The notes below the pieces were generated by a model, which saw nothing but the letters and a program-made list of their open reading frames with translations, did no database searches and was not told where the DNA came from. The translations under genes and the position numbers were made by a program. Below are positions 8,340 to 16,285 of a stretch of DNA of 64,000 nucleotides, piece after piece. The stretch is from Pandoraea vervacti (lineage in GTDB: Bacteria > Pseudomonadota > Gammaproteobacteria > Burkholderiales > Burkholderiaceae). The stretch lies in assembly GCF_000934605.2 (NCBI RefSeq), contig NZ_CP010897.2, positions 806,001 to 870,000 on the forward strand, read 5' to 3'. Every line of letters starts with the position of its first letter. The first letter of the stretch is position 1.

Positions 8340-9341
8340 ATGAGCAGTTTGTCGAAAACCGCCATCTCGATGCTGGATCTGGTGCCGGTGCGCGCAGGTG
8401 GCACGGTGGCGGAAGCCCTGAAGCAGTCCACGGAGCTGGCGCAGCACGTCGAACGGCTCGGTTTCACACGTTTCTGGCTGGCGGAACACCACAACATGGA
8501 CGGCATCGCCAGTTCAGCCACCTCGCTGCTGATCGGGCATATCGCCGACAAGACGTCGCGCATTCGTGTCGGTTCGGGCGGCGTGATGCTGCCGAATCAC
8601 CCGCCGCTGGTCATTGCCGAGCAATTCGGTACGCTCGCGGCGTTGTATCCGGGGCGCATCGACCTCGGGCTTGGCCGCGCGCCAGGGGCCGATCAGGCGA
8701 CGATGCGTGCGTTGCGCCGTGACCGGCTGGGCAATGGCGACGATTTTCCCGAACAGGTGGCCGAGTTGCGGGCATTGCTCGCGCCCGCGCAACCGGGCCA
8801 ACGGCTCGTTGCGACGCCGGGGGCGGGGAGCGACATTCCAGTGTGGTTGCTGGGCTCATCGCTGTACTCGGCGCAACTCGCCGCGCATCTCGGTCTGCCG
8901 TACGCATTTGCGTCCCACTTCGCGCCTCGCTTCCTGTTCGACGCGATTCGCATCTACCGCGAGCTATTCCGTCCTTCGGCTGTGCTCGATAAACCATACG
9001 TGATGGTGGGTGCGCCGGTCATCGCGGCGCCGACCGATGAAGAGGCCGCATTCCTTGCAACGTCGTCGCAGCAGAAGATTCTCGCGCTCATGCGCGGGCA
9101 AAGCCTGAAGCTGCAACCGCCGGTGAGCGATATGGACGAACGCTGGGATCCGGCCGAGCAGCATTCGGTGGAAGCGTTCCTCGGCGTGGCCGTGGTCGGC
9201 GGACCGGAGCGGGTCAAGGCGGGGTTGTCGGATCTGGTCGAGCGCACGCAGGCCGACGAACTGATGTTGGTCTCCGACATCTACGATCCGGCGCTGCGCC
9301 TGCGCTCTTGCGACATCGTGGCGGCGGTCTGCCGGGGTTGA
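8340..9341 (+). CDS. LLM-class flavin-dependent oxidoreductase (MsnO8-type)
   Basis: A 333-residue luciferase-like TIM-barrel protein. The conserved blocks are LVPVRAGGTVAEAL, GFTRFWLAEHHNM, the FMN-phosphate region SGGVMLPNHPPLVIAEQFGTL and PGRIDLGLGRAPG. This pattern is the MsnO8 subgroup of LLM flavoproteins, mostly uncharacterised enzymes using reduced FMN or F420-like flavin. A GGAGA motif precedes the ATG. Divergence from an HxlR repressor suggests inducible expression by a small reactive compound. Substrate unknown. Confidence 0.9.
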   Translation: MSSLSKTAISMLDLVPVRAGGTVAEALKQSTELAQHVERLGFTRFWLAEHHNMDGIASSATSLLIGHIADKTSRIRVGSGGVMLPNHPPLVIAEQFGTLAALYPGRIDLGLGRAPGADQATMRALRRDRLGNGDDFPEQVAELRALLAPAQPGQRLVATPGAGSDIPVWLLGSSLYSAQLAAHLGLPYAFASHFAPRFLFDAIRIYRELFRPSAVLDKPYVMVGAPVIAAPTDEEAAFLATSSQQKILALMRGQSLKLQPPVSDMDERWDPAEQHSVEAFLGVAVVGGPERVKAGLSDLVERTQADELMLVSDIYDPALRLRSCDIVAAVCRG

Positions 9342-9384
9342 CGGGCGTTCTGTCGGTAGGTGTGCGGTGGGCGTGGCGGTAGGG

Positions 9385-9409
9385 ATGGCGATCGATTGCC
9401 GATCGCCAT
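9385..9409. terminator. Hairpin between convergent genes
   Basis: Perfect 10-bp stem ATGGCGATCG/CGATCGCCAT with a 5-base loop, between the 3' ends of the LLM oxidoreductase and the DadA-like gene. No T-run, so it is a probable rather than classic bidirectional terminator. Confidence 0.5.
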
Positions 9410-9460
9410 GCGAGTCGATGCCGGCGAGTGCAGGCGTGGCGTACGCCACACCGCATGCCG

Positions 9461-10729
9461 TCAACGATATCGGCCGATGGAGAACGGGGAGAGATCGATC
9501 GCTGGCCGGTCACCGCTGACGAGCCCGGCGATAATGCGCCCGGTCGATGCGGCGGCCGTCAGACCCACGTGGCCGTGCCCGAATGCGTAGAACGCATTCG
9601 GCACTTTCGACGCGGCGCCGAGCACGGGCAACGAGTCGGGCGTACTCGGTCGGAATCCTTGCCAGCGCGCCCCATCGACCGACTGCGTGGCCTTGGCCCC
9701 TTGCACCGCGCCCGGAAACATCTTGTGCAATTGTCTGATCAGCAGATCGGCACGTCGCCAGTTCGGCGGCGCTTGCAGACCTGCGAGCTCAACCGTGCCC
9801 GCGCCGCGAAGCCGGCCATCCATCGGCGTGGCGAACAACTTGCCTTCGGCCCACATCACAGGACGTGAAGGCATCTCGTCGGGCGCCGCAATTTCCACGT
9901 GGTAGCCACGTTCGGTATCGAACACGAGGTTGTCGCCCAACTGCCGTACGAATGGTGCGGACCAGGCGCCTGCGGCGACAACGACGGCGCTGGCGGCTTC
10001 GCGTCCCTTGTCGGTATGCACGGCGACGGCCTGCGCGCCATTGGTCTCGATTGCCGTGGCGGCAGCATCGACGACACGTCCCCCCCGCGCGACAACCTGC
10101 GCCGTCAGACGCGCCAGCAGTGCGCCCGGGTCCGACGTGTGCCCCGTCTCGCTGATGTACCGCGCGCCGATGAAGTCGCGCGAGAGCGTGGGTTCGAACT
10201 CACGCAGCGCGCCGGCATCCAGGGTCTCGATGTGCACGCCATTCTCCCGACGCAGCGCCATGCCACCTTCATCGCCCGCCATGCCGCGCTCACTCGAATA
10301 CGCAATGAGATAACCGCGGCGCGTGACCAGATCGTTCGCCCCGGCATCGTCGAGCAGCGGCTGGTAAGCATCGAGCGCCGGGCCGAGCAGCGCCCGCAAT
10401 GCCCGAGCCTGCGCAGCAACGCGTGCGGGCTGGCTCGCGGCAATGAAACGCATGAGCCACGGCACCATGCGCGGAAGATAGCCCCAACGCAGCACCAGCG
10501 GCCCGTCCGGTTGCATAAGCCATCCCGGCACCTGCCAGAGCACGCCGGGCATGGCGATGGGAACGACCGACGAGCCGTTGATGCACCCGGCGTTCCCCAA
10601 TGACGCGGCCTGTCGCGCCGATTGCCGGTCCACGAGAGTAACGGCGCGCCCGGCACGCTGAAGATAGGCGGCGGTACACACACCGACCAAACCGCCCCCG
10701 ATAACGACGACGGGACGTGAATCGCTCAT
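9461..10729 (-). CDS. FAD-dependent oxidoreductase, D-amino-acid dehydrogenase (DadA)-like
   Basis: A 422-residue DAO-superfamily flavoprotein. The FAD-binding fingerprint is at the N-terminus (VVVIGGGLVGVCTAAYLQRAG, glycines 11, 13 and 16), followed by NAGCINGSSVVPIAMPG and the DadA-like C-terminal WQGFRPSTPDSLPVLG. DadA oxidises D-amino acids to 2-oxo acids and passes electrons to the respiratory chain. The start at 10729 places the fingerprint close to the N-terminus as normal. The gene stands alone, without alanine racemase or an Lrp gene, so D-alanine specificity is not implied; other D-amino acids or hydroxyproline-type substrates are possible. Confidence 0.85.
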   Translation of the reverse strand: MSDSRPVVVIGGGLVGVCTAAYLQRAGRAVTLVDRQSARQAASLGNAGCINGSSVVPIAMPGVLWQVPGWLMQPDGPLVLRWGYLPRMVPWLMRFIAASQPARVAAQARALRALLGPALDAYQPLLDDAGANDLVTRRGYLIAYSSERGMAGDEGGMALRRENGVHIETLDAGALREFEPTLSRDFIGARYISETGHTSDPGALLARLTAQVVARGGRVVDAAATAIETNGAQAVAVHTDKGREAASAVVVAAGAWSAPFVRQLGDNLVFDTERGYHVEIAAPDEMPSRPVMWAEGKLFATPMDGRLRGAGTVELAGLQAPPNWRRADLLIRQLHKMFPGAVQGAKATQSVDGARWQGFRPSTPDSLPVLGAASKVPNAFYAFGHGHVGLTAAASTGRIIAGLVSGDRPAIDLSPFSIGRYR

Positions 10730-10855
10730 GAACGCGTCCTGCGAAAAATCGAAAACGCGTAGTGTACTGCCAGTGGGGTACCTGGGCGCTGGGTCAGGCA
10801 TTCACGATCGGGCATCCTCGACATTCACGCGCGTTTTTCGATGCCGCATCAACGC

Positions 10856-11689
10856 TCAAATCATTTCCAGCGGACGCTTGCGTGATGGCGCTTCAAAGTG
10901 GTGGTCCAGCAGCGCGAGTTCTTCGGACGTCAGTTCGATGTCGTGCGCCGCGCGATTGGCGCGCACATGCGCCTCGGACCCGGCCTTCGGAATGGCGATG
11001 ACGCCGGGTCGGCTCATGACCCAGGCGAGCGCGATCTGCAATGGCTCAACATGACGTTTGCGCGCCATCTCACCCAGAACGCCGCTTGTCGGCAACCGGC
11101 CTTGCTCGATGGGCGAGTAAGCCATCATCGGAAGTTTGCGCGCAGCAAGCCACGGCGCCAGATCGTATTCGGGACCGCGTCGAGACAAATTGAACAGCAC
11201 CTGATCGGTGGCGCATGCGTCGCCACCGGGTGCGTCGAACAGTTCCTTCATGTCGTCCGTATCGAAGTTGCTCACGCCCCACTGACGAATCTTGCCTGCG
11301 TCGATCAAGGCTTCGAAACCCGCAATCGTGTCCTCGAGCGGGACATCGCCTCGCCAGTGCAGCAGATACAGGTCGATGTGGTCGGTGCGCAAGCGAGAGA
11401 GGCTTCGTTCGCATGCGGCAACGACGCCGCGCTTCGAGGCATTGTGCGGATAGACCTTGCTCACGAGGAACACGTCGTCTCGCAGGCCGTCGAGCGCTTC
11501 GCCCACGAGACTCTCCGTCGCACCTTCGCCGTACATCTCGGCGGTATCGACCAGTGTCATGCCCAGCGACACGCCGAGCCGCAACGCAGCGATTTCCTCG
11601 CGACGCCGCTCGGGCTTCTCACCCATCATCCACGTGCCCTGACCCAGCACCGGCACCGTGTCGCCCTGAGGGAAAGCAATCTTTCGCAT
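10856..11689 (-). CDS. Aldo/keto reductase
   Basis: A 277-residue NADPH-dependent (beta/alpha)8 reductase. The catalytic tetrad is visible as D48 (TLVDTAEMYG), Y53, K78 (FLVSKVYP) and H111 (LYLLHWRG). The C-terminal IPKAGSEAHVRANR segment is the NADP-phosphate binding site. It resembles the YeaE/2,5-didehydrogluconate-reductase-like group that reduces methylglyoxal and other aldehydes. A strong Shine-Dalgarno (AGGAGG, seven bases before the ATG) fixes the start. It is monocistronic, or preceded by a doubtful 66-codon frame at 11931-11731. Confidence 0.92.
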   Translation of the reverse strand: MRKIAFPQGDTVPVLGQGTWMMGEKPERRREEIAALRLGVSLGMTLVDTAEMYGEGATESLVGEALDGLRDDVFLVSKVYPHNASKRGVVAACERSLSRLRTDHIDLYLLHWRGDVPLEDTIAGFEALIDAGKIRQWGVSNFDTDDMKELFDAPGGDACATDQVLFNLSRRGPEYDLAPWLAARKLPMMAYSPIEQGRLPTSGVLGEMARKRHVEPLQIALAWVMSRPGVIAIPKAGSEAHVRANRAAHDIELTSEELALLDHHFEAPSRKRPLEMI

Positions 11690-11730
11690 GATCTGTCCTC
11701 CTGGATTTCTGTGACCGATTTTGATGACCA

Positions 11731-11931
11731 TTATCTGCCTGCAAGTCCAACGATGACCAGAGCGGTGAGGGCTTCACGCAACACTTCGAGGCGGCGTCCT
11801 ATCTTTTGCTTCGGATTCGTCCTAGACATGGGGCAGACATATCCGCTTTTGCATTCGTACCGCCAATCTCTCGGATAGTTCACAACCGCGACGCCATCGT
11901 GGTGCGATACGCTTGTCTCACCGATGCGCAT
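11731..11931 (-). CDS. Doubtful small protein of 66 residues
   Basis: An open frame of 66 codons starting MRIGETSVSHHDG with GGAG about ten bases upstream. It ends 41 bases before the aldo/keto reductase start on the same strand. The last 20 residues (RRLEVLREALTALVIVGLAG) could form an amphipathic or membrane helix. Against it: no family recognised, and several codons rare in this genome (AGA, AGG, ATA, GGA). I list it as a possibility only. Confidence 0.2.
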   Translation of the reverse strand: MRIGETSVSHHDGVAVVNYPRDWRYECKSGYVCPMSRTNPKQKIGRRLEVLREALTALVIVGLAGR

Positions 11932-12043
11932 TGCGAATGTTTCTCCGCAGCGAGACGGCTCGGTGAAGGCTCCAGCGATGTGCATCGGTGCGTGGTTCCG
12001 GGCAGAGAAAGGGGATTTGCTGCGAGACAAAAAATGAAGCGGA

Positions 12044-12096
12044 AAAAGAAAGCCCCGCGAAGGGGGCTTTAAAGGCCGACCGGGCATGCGTCGGCC
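12044..12096 (-). terminator. Twin hairpins; reverse-strand intrinsic terminator
   Basis: AAAGCCCC at 12049-12056 pairs with GGGGCTTT at 12063-12070. Read on the reverse strand the stem is followed by CTTTCTTTTT, a good terminator tail. A second stem, GGCCGAC/GTCGGCC (12074-12080 and 12090-12096), lies just upstream in that direction. No protein gene ends here on the reverse strand, so the terminator may close a short non-coding transcript. Confidence 0.55.
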
Positions 12097-12300
12097 AAGG
12101 AGGTTCAACGATCGGTCGGGAATTGCGGATGTGTTCGCGCCGCAGACACATTGTCGGCAATGCTGTGCAATCGATGAGCAGGAGGAATCCGAATGTCGCA
12201 AGGAAGATCGAGTAACAAAATGTGACGATTTGCGACCTTTTCGTGACAGGACGCGAACGCGATAATGTGGGCACCCAAAACAGCAGAGGAGTCCCCCGAG

Positions 12301-12873
12301 ATGGCCAAAGCGATCAAGTTCCATTCACTCGGCTCGTCGCTCTCGCCGATCGAGCGCTATGCACCACCGGCGATCTTTTTCCACTGGGCCGTCGCCTTGC
12401 TGGTCGTGATCGCGTATGCGGCCGTGATTACGAAGGGATATCTGCCGAAGGGGAGTGCGCCACGGGCGCTGTCCATGACCATTCACGAGTGGGCTGGCAT
12501 TGCGGTGCTGATTCTGGCCGTCCCGCGCTTGTTGTGGCGACTGATCAAGGGGGCGCCGGGGGCATTACCCGGTCAGGGATGGCTCGTGCGTTTCGGTTCG
12601 TCGGTCGTGCACTTGCTGCTGTACGTATTTCTCTTTGCGCAGCCGGTGCTGGGGTATCTCACGCTCAACGCCGGCGGACATGTGCTGACGATTCCGGGGC
12701 TCGACATCGCGCTCCCGCAGTTCATCGGAAAGGATGACGAGGTGCTCGGGTCGATCAAGGACATCCACGAAACGCTGGGAAGCGCGTTTTACTGGGTCAT
12801 TGGGCTGCATGCGCTGGCTGCCCTGTGGCACCACTACTTCCGTCGCGACGACACGCTGCGTCGCATCGTTTGA
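12301..12873 (+). CDS. Cytochrome b561-family di-heme protein
   Basis: A 190-residue integral membrane cytochrome b of the bacterial b561 (CybB) type. Four hydrophobic helices are evident. The heme-ligand histidines are H28 (FFHWA), H62 (IHEWAG), H156 (IHETLGS) and H170 (GLHALAALWHH). Such proteins oxidise quinol and can pass electrons to superoxide. The ATG at 12301 has AGAGGAG upstream and is preferred over an in-frame ATG at 12265. It is alone; the convergent TonB receptor ends at 13062 beyond the 8-bp repeat. Confidence 0.92.
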   Translation: MAKAIKFHSLGSSLSPIERYAPPAIFFHWAVALLVVIAYAAVITKGYLPKGSAPRALSMTIHEWAGIAVLILAVPRLLWRLIKGAPGALPGQGWLVRFGSSVVHLLLYVFLFAQPVLGYLTLNAGGHVLTIPGLDIALPQFIGKDDEVLGSIKDIHETLGSAFYWVIGLHALAALWHHYFRRDDTLRRIV

Positions 12874-12902
12874 TACGACGCAGCGCGTTGCCGCGGTGAC
12901 CG

Positions 12903-12974
12903 TGATCCGATGACCCGATGACCCGATGACCCGATGACCCGATGACCCGATGACCCGATGACCCGATGACGTGA
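12903..12974. repeat. 8-bp tandem repeat, seven perfect plus two edge copies
   Basis: Unit TGACCCGA, seven perfect copies from 12911 to 12966, flanked by TGATCCGA and TGACGTGA. It lies between the convergent 3' ends of the cytochrome b561 and TonB receptor genes, so it does not change a reading frame of either. Confidence 0.9.
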
Positions 12975-13061
12975 TGCGCGGCGCCGGAGCGACGCCGTGC
13001 AACGCACGTGTGTCAAAGGGGCGCGCCGCCGGTTGCCCTCACAGAAACGACGTGTGTGCGA

Positions 13062-15323
13062 TCAGAACGCAAATCGCACGCCAGCGAACATGCTGCGCCC
13101 GTCACCGGGGTAAAACACGGCGGTGTTTGCGGTTCTGGCGTCCGTCACCGTGCTGAAGTCGGAGACATAGCGCTTGTCGGTCAGGTTACGTGCGTCGACG
13201 TAAAACGTGACGCCGCGCTCAAGCTGGTACGACGCCTGCAAACCGATGAGCGTATACGCAGGCACGCGCATCGTGTTCGCATAGTCGACCCACGCGCCGG
13301 TAGGCACCCAGTCGAGCGATGCCGAGACTTGCAAGCGATTCGTCAACGCATAGCCAAGCGTCGTGCGCAGAACGTGCGTCGGCACGCCGGCAATACGATT
13401 GTTTCCGTATTGCGGGTCGTTCTGGAAGCGGAAGTCGCTGTAGTTCCAGAGCTGCGAGACCGTCACCCGATCGCCCGTTGCTATCACGTTCTTTAACAAA
13501 TCGACCGAAGCGCCAACTTCAAGACCTTGCAGCACCGTCTTGTTCGCATTGAAAGTGGACGCAGGCACATTGGGATTCGTCGTGTATTGCAGCAACTGAT
13601 CGCGCACGAGCGAACGGTAAGCCGTAAGGTCCCACGCCACGCGATCGAGCTTGCCACGGGTGCCGACTTCGAGAGTCCAGGCATGCTGCGACGCGAGCGG
13701 CACGAAGCGGGACGTCGCGCCGAAGGTTTGCGACAGGTCGGTGAAGTCGGGAACATCGGCACTGCGCGTGACATCGATGAACGCCTGCACGTCTTTGCGC
13801 GGTTCCCAGATGAGACCGATCTTCGGATTCACGCCCGAGTAAGCCGCGCTCGTCGAGCGATAGTTGGCGTCGCCGGGCAGGCCGCCGTAGTCGATGTACT
13901 GACGCACGTCGCGATAGGCCTTTGCGCCGACCATCAACCCCAGTGTCGGGAGGAAGAAGAGGCGGTTCTCGAAATACGCTTCGTAGTTGTACGCGCTCTG
14001 GCGGGAGTCGAGCGTTTGCGCGCCACGGTTGCCGTTCACGTTGACATATTGATCGGCCTTGGTATTGCCGCCGAAGAAGCGCGCCCCGACGATCAGGTCA
14101 TTGCGCATGCCCGCAAGTGTCAGGTTTGCCGTGTATCGCGGCGCGACGCCGTAGGTCCAACCGTCCTGATCGATGACCTGAAAGATCGGGTGATAGAGAC
14201 TCTTGTGAATGACCCACGACGCAATATCGAGTTGGCCGACATCGAAGCGGATGGTCGTCAGGTTACCCAGCCGCTCGGTGCGCGTATTGCGCGCCTGATC
14301 GCCCGAGACGGCCGAGGCTGCGGCTTTCGTGGGATTGTTGAGTGCGTCGAAGAGCGAGAGCGTACCGGGCAGTTTCTGATCGACGATGTAGGCGCCGAAG
14401 AAGAATCGCGTTTCAACGCGTGGCGAGAATTTGTAGCCGATGTTCGCATTGATCTGGGCGTAGTTGCCCTTGGCGTGATCGCGGTAACCGTCGGAACGAT
14501 TGAGCGTGACGGTTGCCAGCGCATCGAGTGGGCCGAAGATGCGCGACATCTGGCCGCTCGCGCGTACGGTGCCGAAACTGCCGCCTTCCACACGGAACTG
14601 GTTGGGGGCATCCGCCGTGTAGGCCGTGGGCGTCACGAAATTCAAGGCGCCGCCCAGCGTGGTCGAACCGTAGGTCAGGCCGTTCCCTCCCTTGTAGATT
14701 TCAGTCGAGCGCAGGCCCATCGGGTCGATCTGGTAGAAATCGCCGCTACCGTCTGCCGAGTTGGTCGGAATGCCGTCCTGCAAGATTTCCAGACCGCGCA
14801 CGTGATAGCCGCGTGCAATGCCCGAACCACGAATCGACAGGCGAAGCTCCTGGCCGTATCGGTTTTGAACGAAGACGCCGGGACTGTCCTTGAGCACGTC
14901 GCGCAAGTTAAACGCGTAAGTGTTCTGATACGAGTCGGCATCGACGAAACCGACCGACCCCGCTGTCTGGAAGAGGTTGGCTTTCTGCTCGTCTACGCTC
15001 GGAGAGGTCAGTGATTCCGCCGGCGCGGTGACCGTCGTGGTCGGCAGGGTCGCCGCTGGCGCACTGTTGCTTTCTGCCGCTGTGGGGGCGACGGTCTGTG
15101 CCAGTTGCCATGCCGGTGCTGGTGTGGCCGTGCTTGCTGTCAGTTCGTTCGTATGCGCGTTGGCGCGCTGGTCAACGTGTGTTGCTGCATGCGTGGCGTC
15201 GACGGCAACGCTCAAGCCGGTGGCTGCCGGATCGTTAGTGAGTGCGTGTGCGGTACCGCCCAGCGAGGCGAGGGCGAGCGCGATGGCCGTTTGCAACGGC
15301 TTCTGCGTCATGGGACGTGACAT
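13062..15323 (-). CDS. TonB-dependent outer-membrane receptor
   Basis: A 753-residue outer-membrane receptor. A signal peptide (to about residue 27, ending THAL or close by) is followed by a roughly 65-residue low-complexity linker and a candidate TonB box (PTTTVTA, 94-100). The plug domain spans about 115-230 (RDVLKDSPGVFVQNRYG, RGSGIARGYHVRG, IYKGGNGLTYGSTTLGGALN). The beta-barrel follows and ends in a terminal phenylalanine after MFAGVRFAF. The C-terminal YVDARNLTDKRYVSDF is the usual receptor signature. It lies downstream of a DUF2946 gene on the same strand, a pairing seen with copper and iron uptake receptors; the ligand is not determinable. A perfect hairpin precedes its start. Confidence 0.92.
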   Translation of the reverse strand: MSRPMTQKPLQTAIALALASLGGTAHALTNDPAATGLSVAVDATHAATHVDQRANAHTNELTASTATPAPAWQLAQTVAPTAAESNSAPAATLPTTTVTAPAESLTSPSVDEQKANLFQTAGSVGFVDADSYQNTYAFNLRDVLKDSPGVFVQNRYGQELRLSIRGSGIARGYHVRGLEILQDGIPTNSADGSGDFYQIDPMGLRSTEIYKGGNGLTYGSTTLGGALNFVTPTAYTADAPNQFRVEGGSFGTVRASGQMSRIFGPLDALATVTLNRSDGYRDHAKGNYAQINANIGYKFSPRVETRFFFGAYIVDQKLPGTLSLFDALNNPTKAAASAVSGDQARNTRTERLGNLTTIRFDVGQLDIASWVIHKSLYHPIFQVIDQDGWTYGVAPRYTANLTLAGMRNDLIVGARFFGGNTKADQYVNVNGNRGAQTLDSRQSAYNYEAYFENRLFFLPTLGLMVGAKAYRDVRQYIDYGGLPGDANYRSTSAAYSGVNPKIGLIWEPRKDVQAFIDVTRSADVPDFTDLSQTFGATSRFVPLASQHAWTLEVGTRGKLDRVAWDLTAYRSLVRDQLLQYTTNPNVPASTFNANKTVLQGLEVGASVDLLKNVIATGDRVTVSQLWNYSDFRFQNDPQYGNNRIAGVPTHVLRTTLGYALTNRLQVSASLDWVPTGAWVDYANTMRVPAYTLIGLQASYQLERGVTFYVDARNLTDKRYVSDFSTVTDARTANTAVFYPGDGRSMFAGVRFAF

Positions 15324-15336
15324 GAAGGTCTCTCTC

Positions 15337-15355
15337 GCGACCGTGCGACGGTCGC
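15337..15355 (-). promoter_or_regulatory. Perfect 8-bp hairpin just upstream of the TonB receptor start
   Basis: GCGACCGT and ACGGTCGC flank a 3-base loop. The structure ends 13 bases before the receptor ATG and directly adjoins the purine-rich ribosome-binding stretch GAGAGAGA. It could affect translation or be an operator. Confidence 0.45.
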
Positions 15356-15511
15356 TTGTTGATCGATCGTGAGGTGACGAACGCGACGGATCCGCGCGTG
15401 GCACAAGAGGCAGTCACGTGTGCGTGCAACCTGCGCGAAGACGGCGCAAGCGAGCGAAGCTCGGCGCGTTCGACGGGGTCTGCCCGGCATCGAGGCCGGG
15501 GGGGCGAGGGA

Positions 15512-16009
15512 TCAGGCGGAAAGAGACGGCGGCGCGCGCGCCAGGGCGTCGGAGAATCGGGCGCGCGGGAAATAAGACACCAACGCCCGGGGAGCGACGT
15601 CGATACCGCCTTGCGAGGCGGGCGGGGGAGTATGGAAATCGGTGGTGACGAGCGGCTGGTGCGCCCACAGCGCACAGTAACCGCACTTCTCCCAATGATC
15701 CGCAGAGGCTAGCGAATGATCGCTGCCGCCATGGCTGCTTTGCAGACCTGCGGGCTGCGCATGCGCGGGGGGCGCCTGCGCGTCGTCGTGTCCGCTGTGG
15801 CCGTCATGGGCCGGTTCGCGCAATGCCTGCGCACGCGGGGCGGTATTCGCACCGAGCGCGGCTTGCGCGCCTTGCACGGTGCAGTAGACCGCGAACGGGT
15901 CCTGCTGCGTGGCAGCCCGCCATTGCGCAATCGCCGGCATAAGCGCGGCCAGCAGGATCGCAAGCAAGGCGATCCCGATGGCGACGCGATGCTGACGGAG
16001 CTTGCGCAT
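15512..16009 (-). CDS. DUF2946 domain protein (exported or membrane-anchored)
   Basis: A 165-residue protein with an N-terminal hydrophobic segment (about 10-28) and the DUF2946 hallmark HWEKCGYCALWAHQP, with C109 and C112, plus C43. The middle (about 65-105) is rich in His, Gly and Asp (DGHSGHDD, SSHGGSDHS), which suggests metal binding. The family is uncharacterised but recurs next to TonB receptors and copper genes. It is encoded 188 bases upstream of the TonB receptor on the same strand, so a shared metal acquisition role is plausible inference. Confidence 0.85.
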   Translation of the reverse strand: MRKLRQHRVAIGIALLAILLAALMPAIAQWRAATQQDPFAVYCTVQGAQAALGANTAPRAQALREPAHDGHSGHDDAQAPPAHAQPAGLQSSHGGSDHSLASADHWEKCGYCALWAHQPLVTTDFHTPPPASQGGIDVAPRALVSYFPRARFSDALARAPPSLSA

Positions 16010-16243
16010 GACTTGACCGGGTAATGGGAGGTTGAGGCCGGCGCATCATTGGCGAATATGCTAATGACGTATTCGGATAATGGCGCTCCTCAGGGAACCA
16101 GGCATTGTAGGTGCTGTCGTCGCGTGGCGTAAATGCTTTGCGTTCTCATGTCGGGATGACGCGACAATTTGACGCATCGCCCTTTTTTCGAAGGAGGGAA
16201 AGCTGTGCCACGGCCCACGCGGCGCGTGGCGTTCCCTACCGGC

Positions 16244-16285
16244 TGTCAGAACTTGACTGTCAGAACCTGGCCGTCAGAACTTCAT
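16244..16285. repeat. Three 14-bp tandem copies spanning the ompW stop codon
   Basis: TGTCAGAACTTGAC, TGTCAGAACCTGGC and CGTCAGAACTTCAT lie head to tail. On the reverse strand each copy carries GTTCTGAC, so the last ompW codon and stop are duplicated twice downstream of the real stop at 16274-16276. Confidence 0.8.

Larger units (their letters stand above)
11690..12300. other. 611-bp gap: hairpin cluster, no certain gene
   Basis: Base composition looks lower in GC than the neighbours. It holds a doubtful small reverse-strand frame (11731-11931), two adjacent hairpins (12049-12070 and 12074-12096) and, at its right end, the Shine-Dalgarno of the cytochrome b561 gene. The hairpin at 12049 has a T-rich tail only on the reverse strand, although no recognised reverse-strand gene lies just upstream of it. 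Confidence 0.5.

Noticed and set aside
12903..12974. Tandem repeat considered as a CRISPR array
   Set aside because: Units are 8 bp with no spacers and no cas genes nearby.
12834..13016. Short reverse frame encoding repeated SGHRVIG
   Set aside because: It is only the 8-bp repeat read as protein; no start context or family.
13527..15014. A 495-codon forward frame inside the TonB receptor gene
   Set aside because: Antisense shadow; the reverse strand encodes a full plug and barrel.
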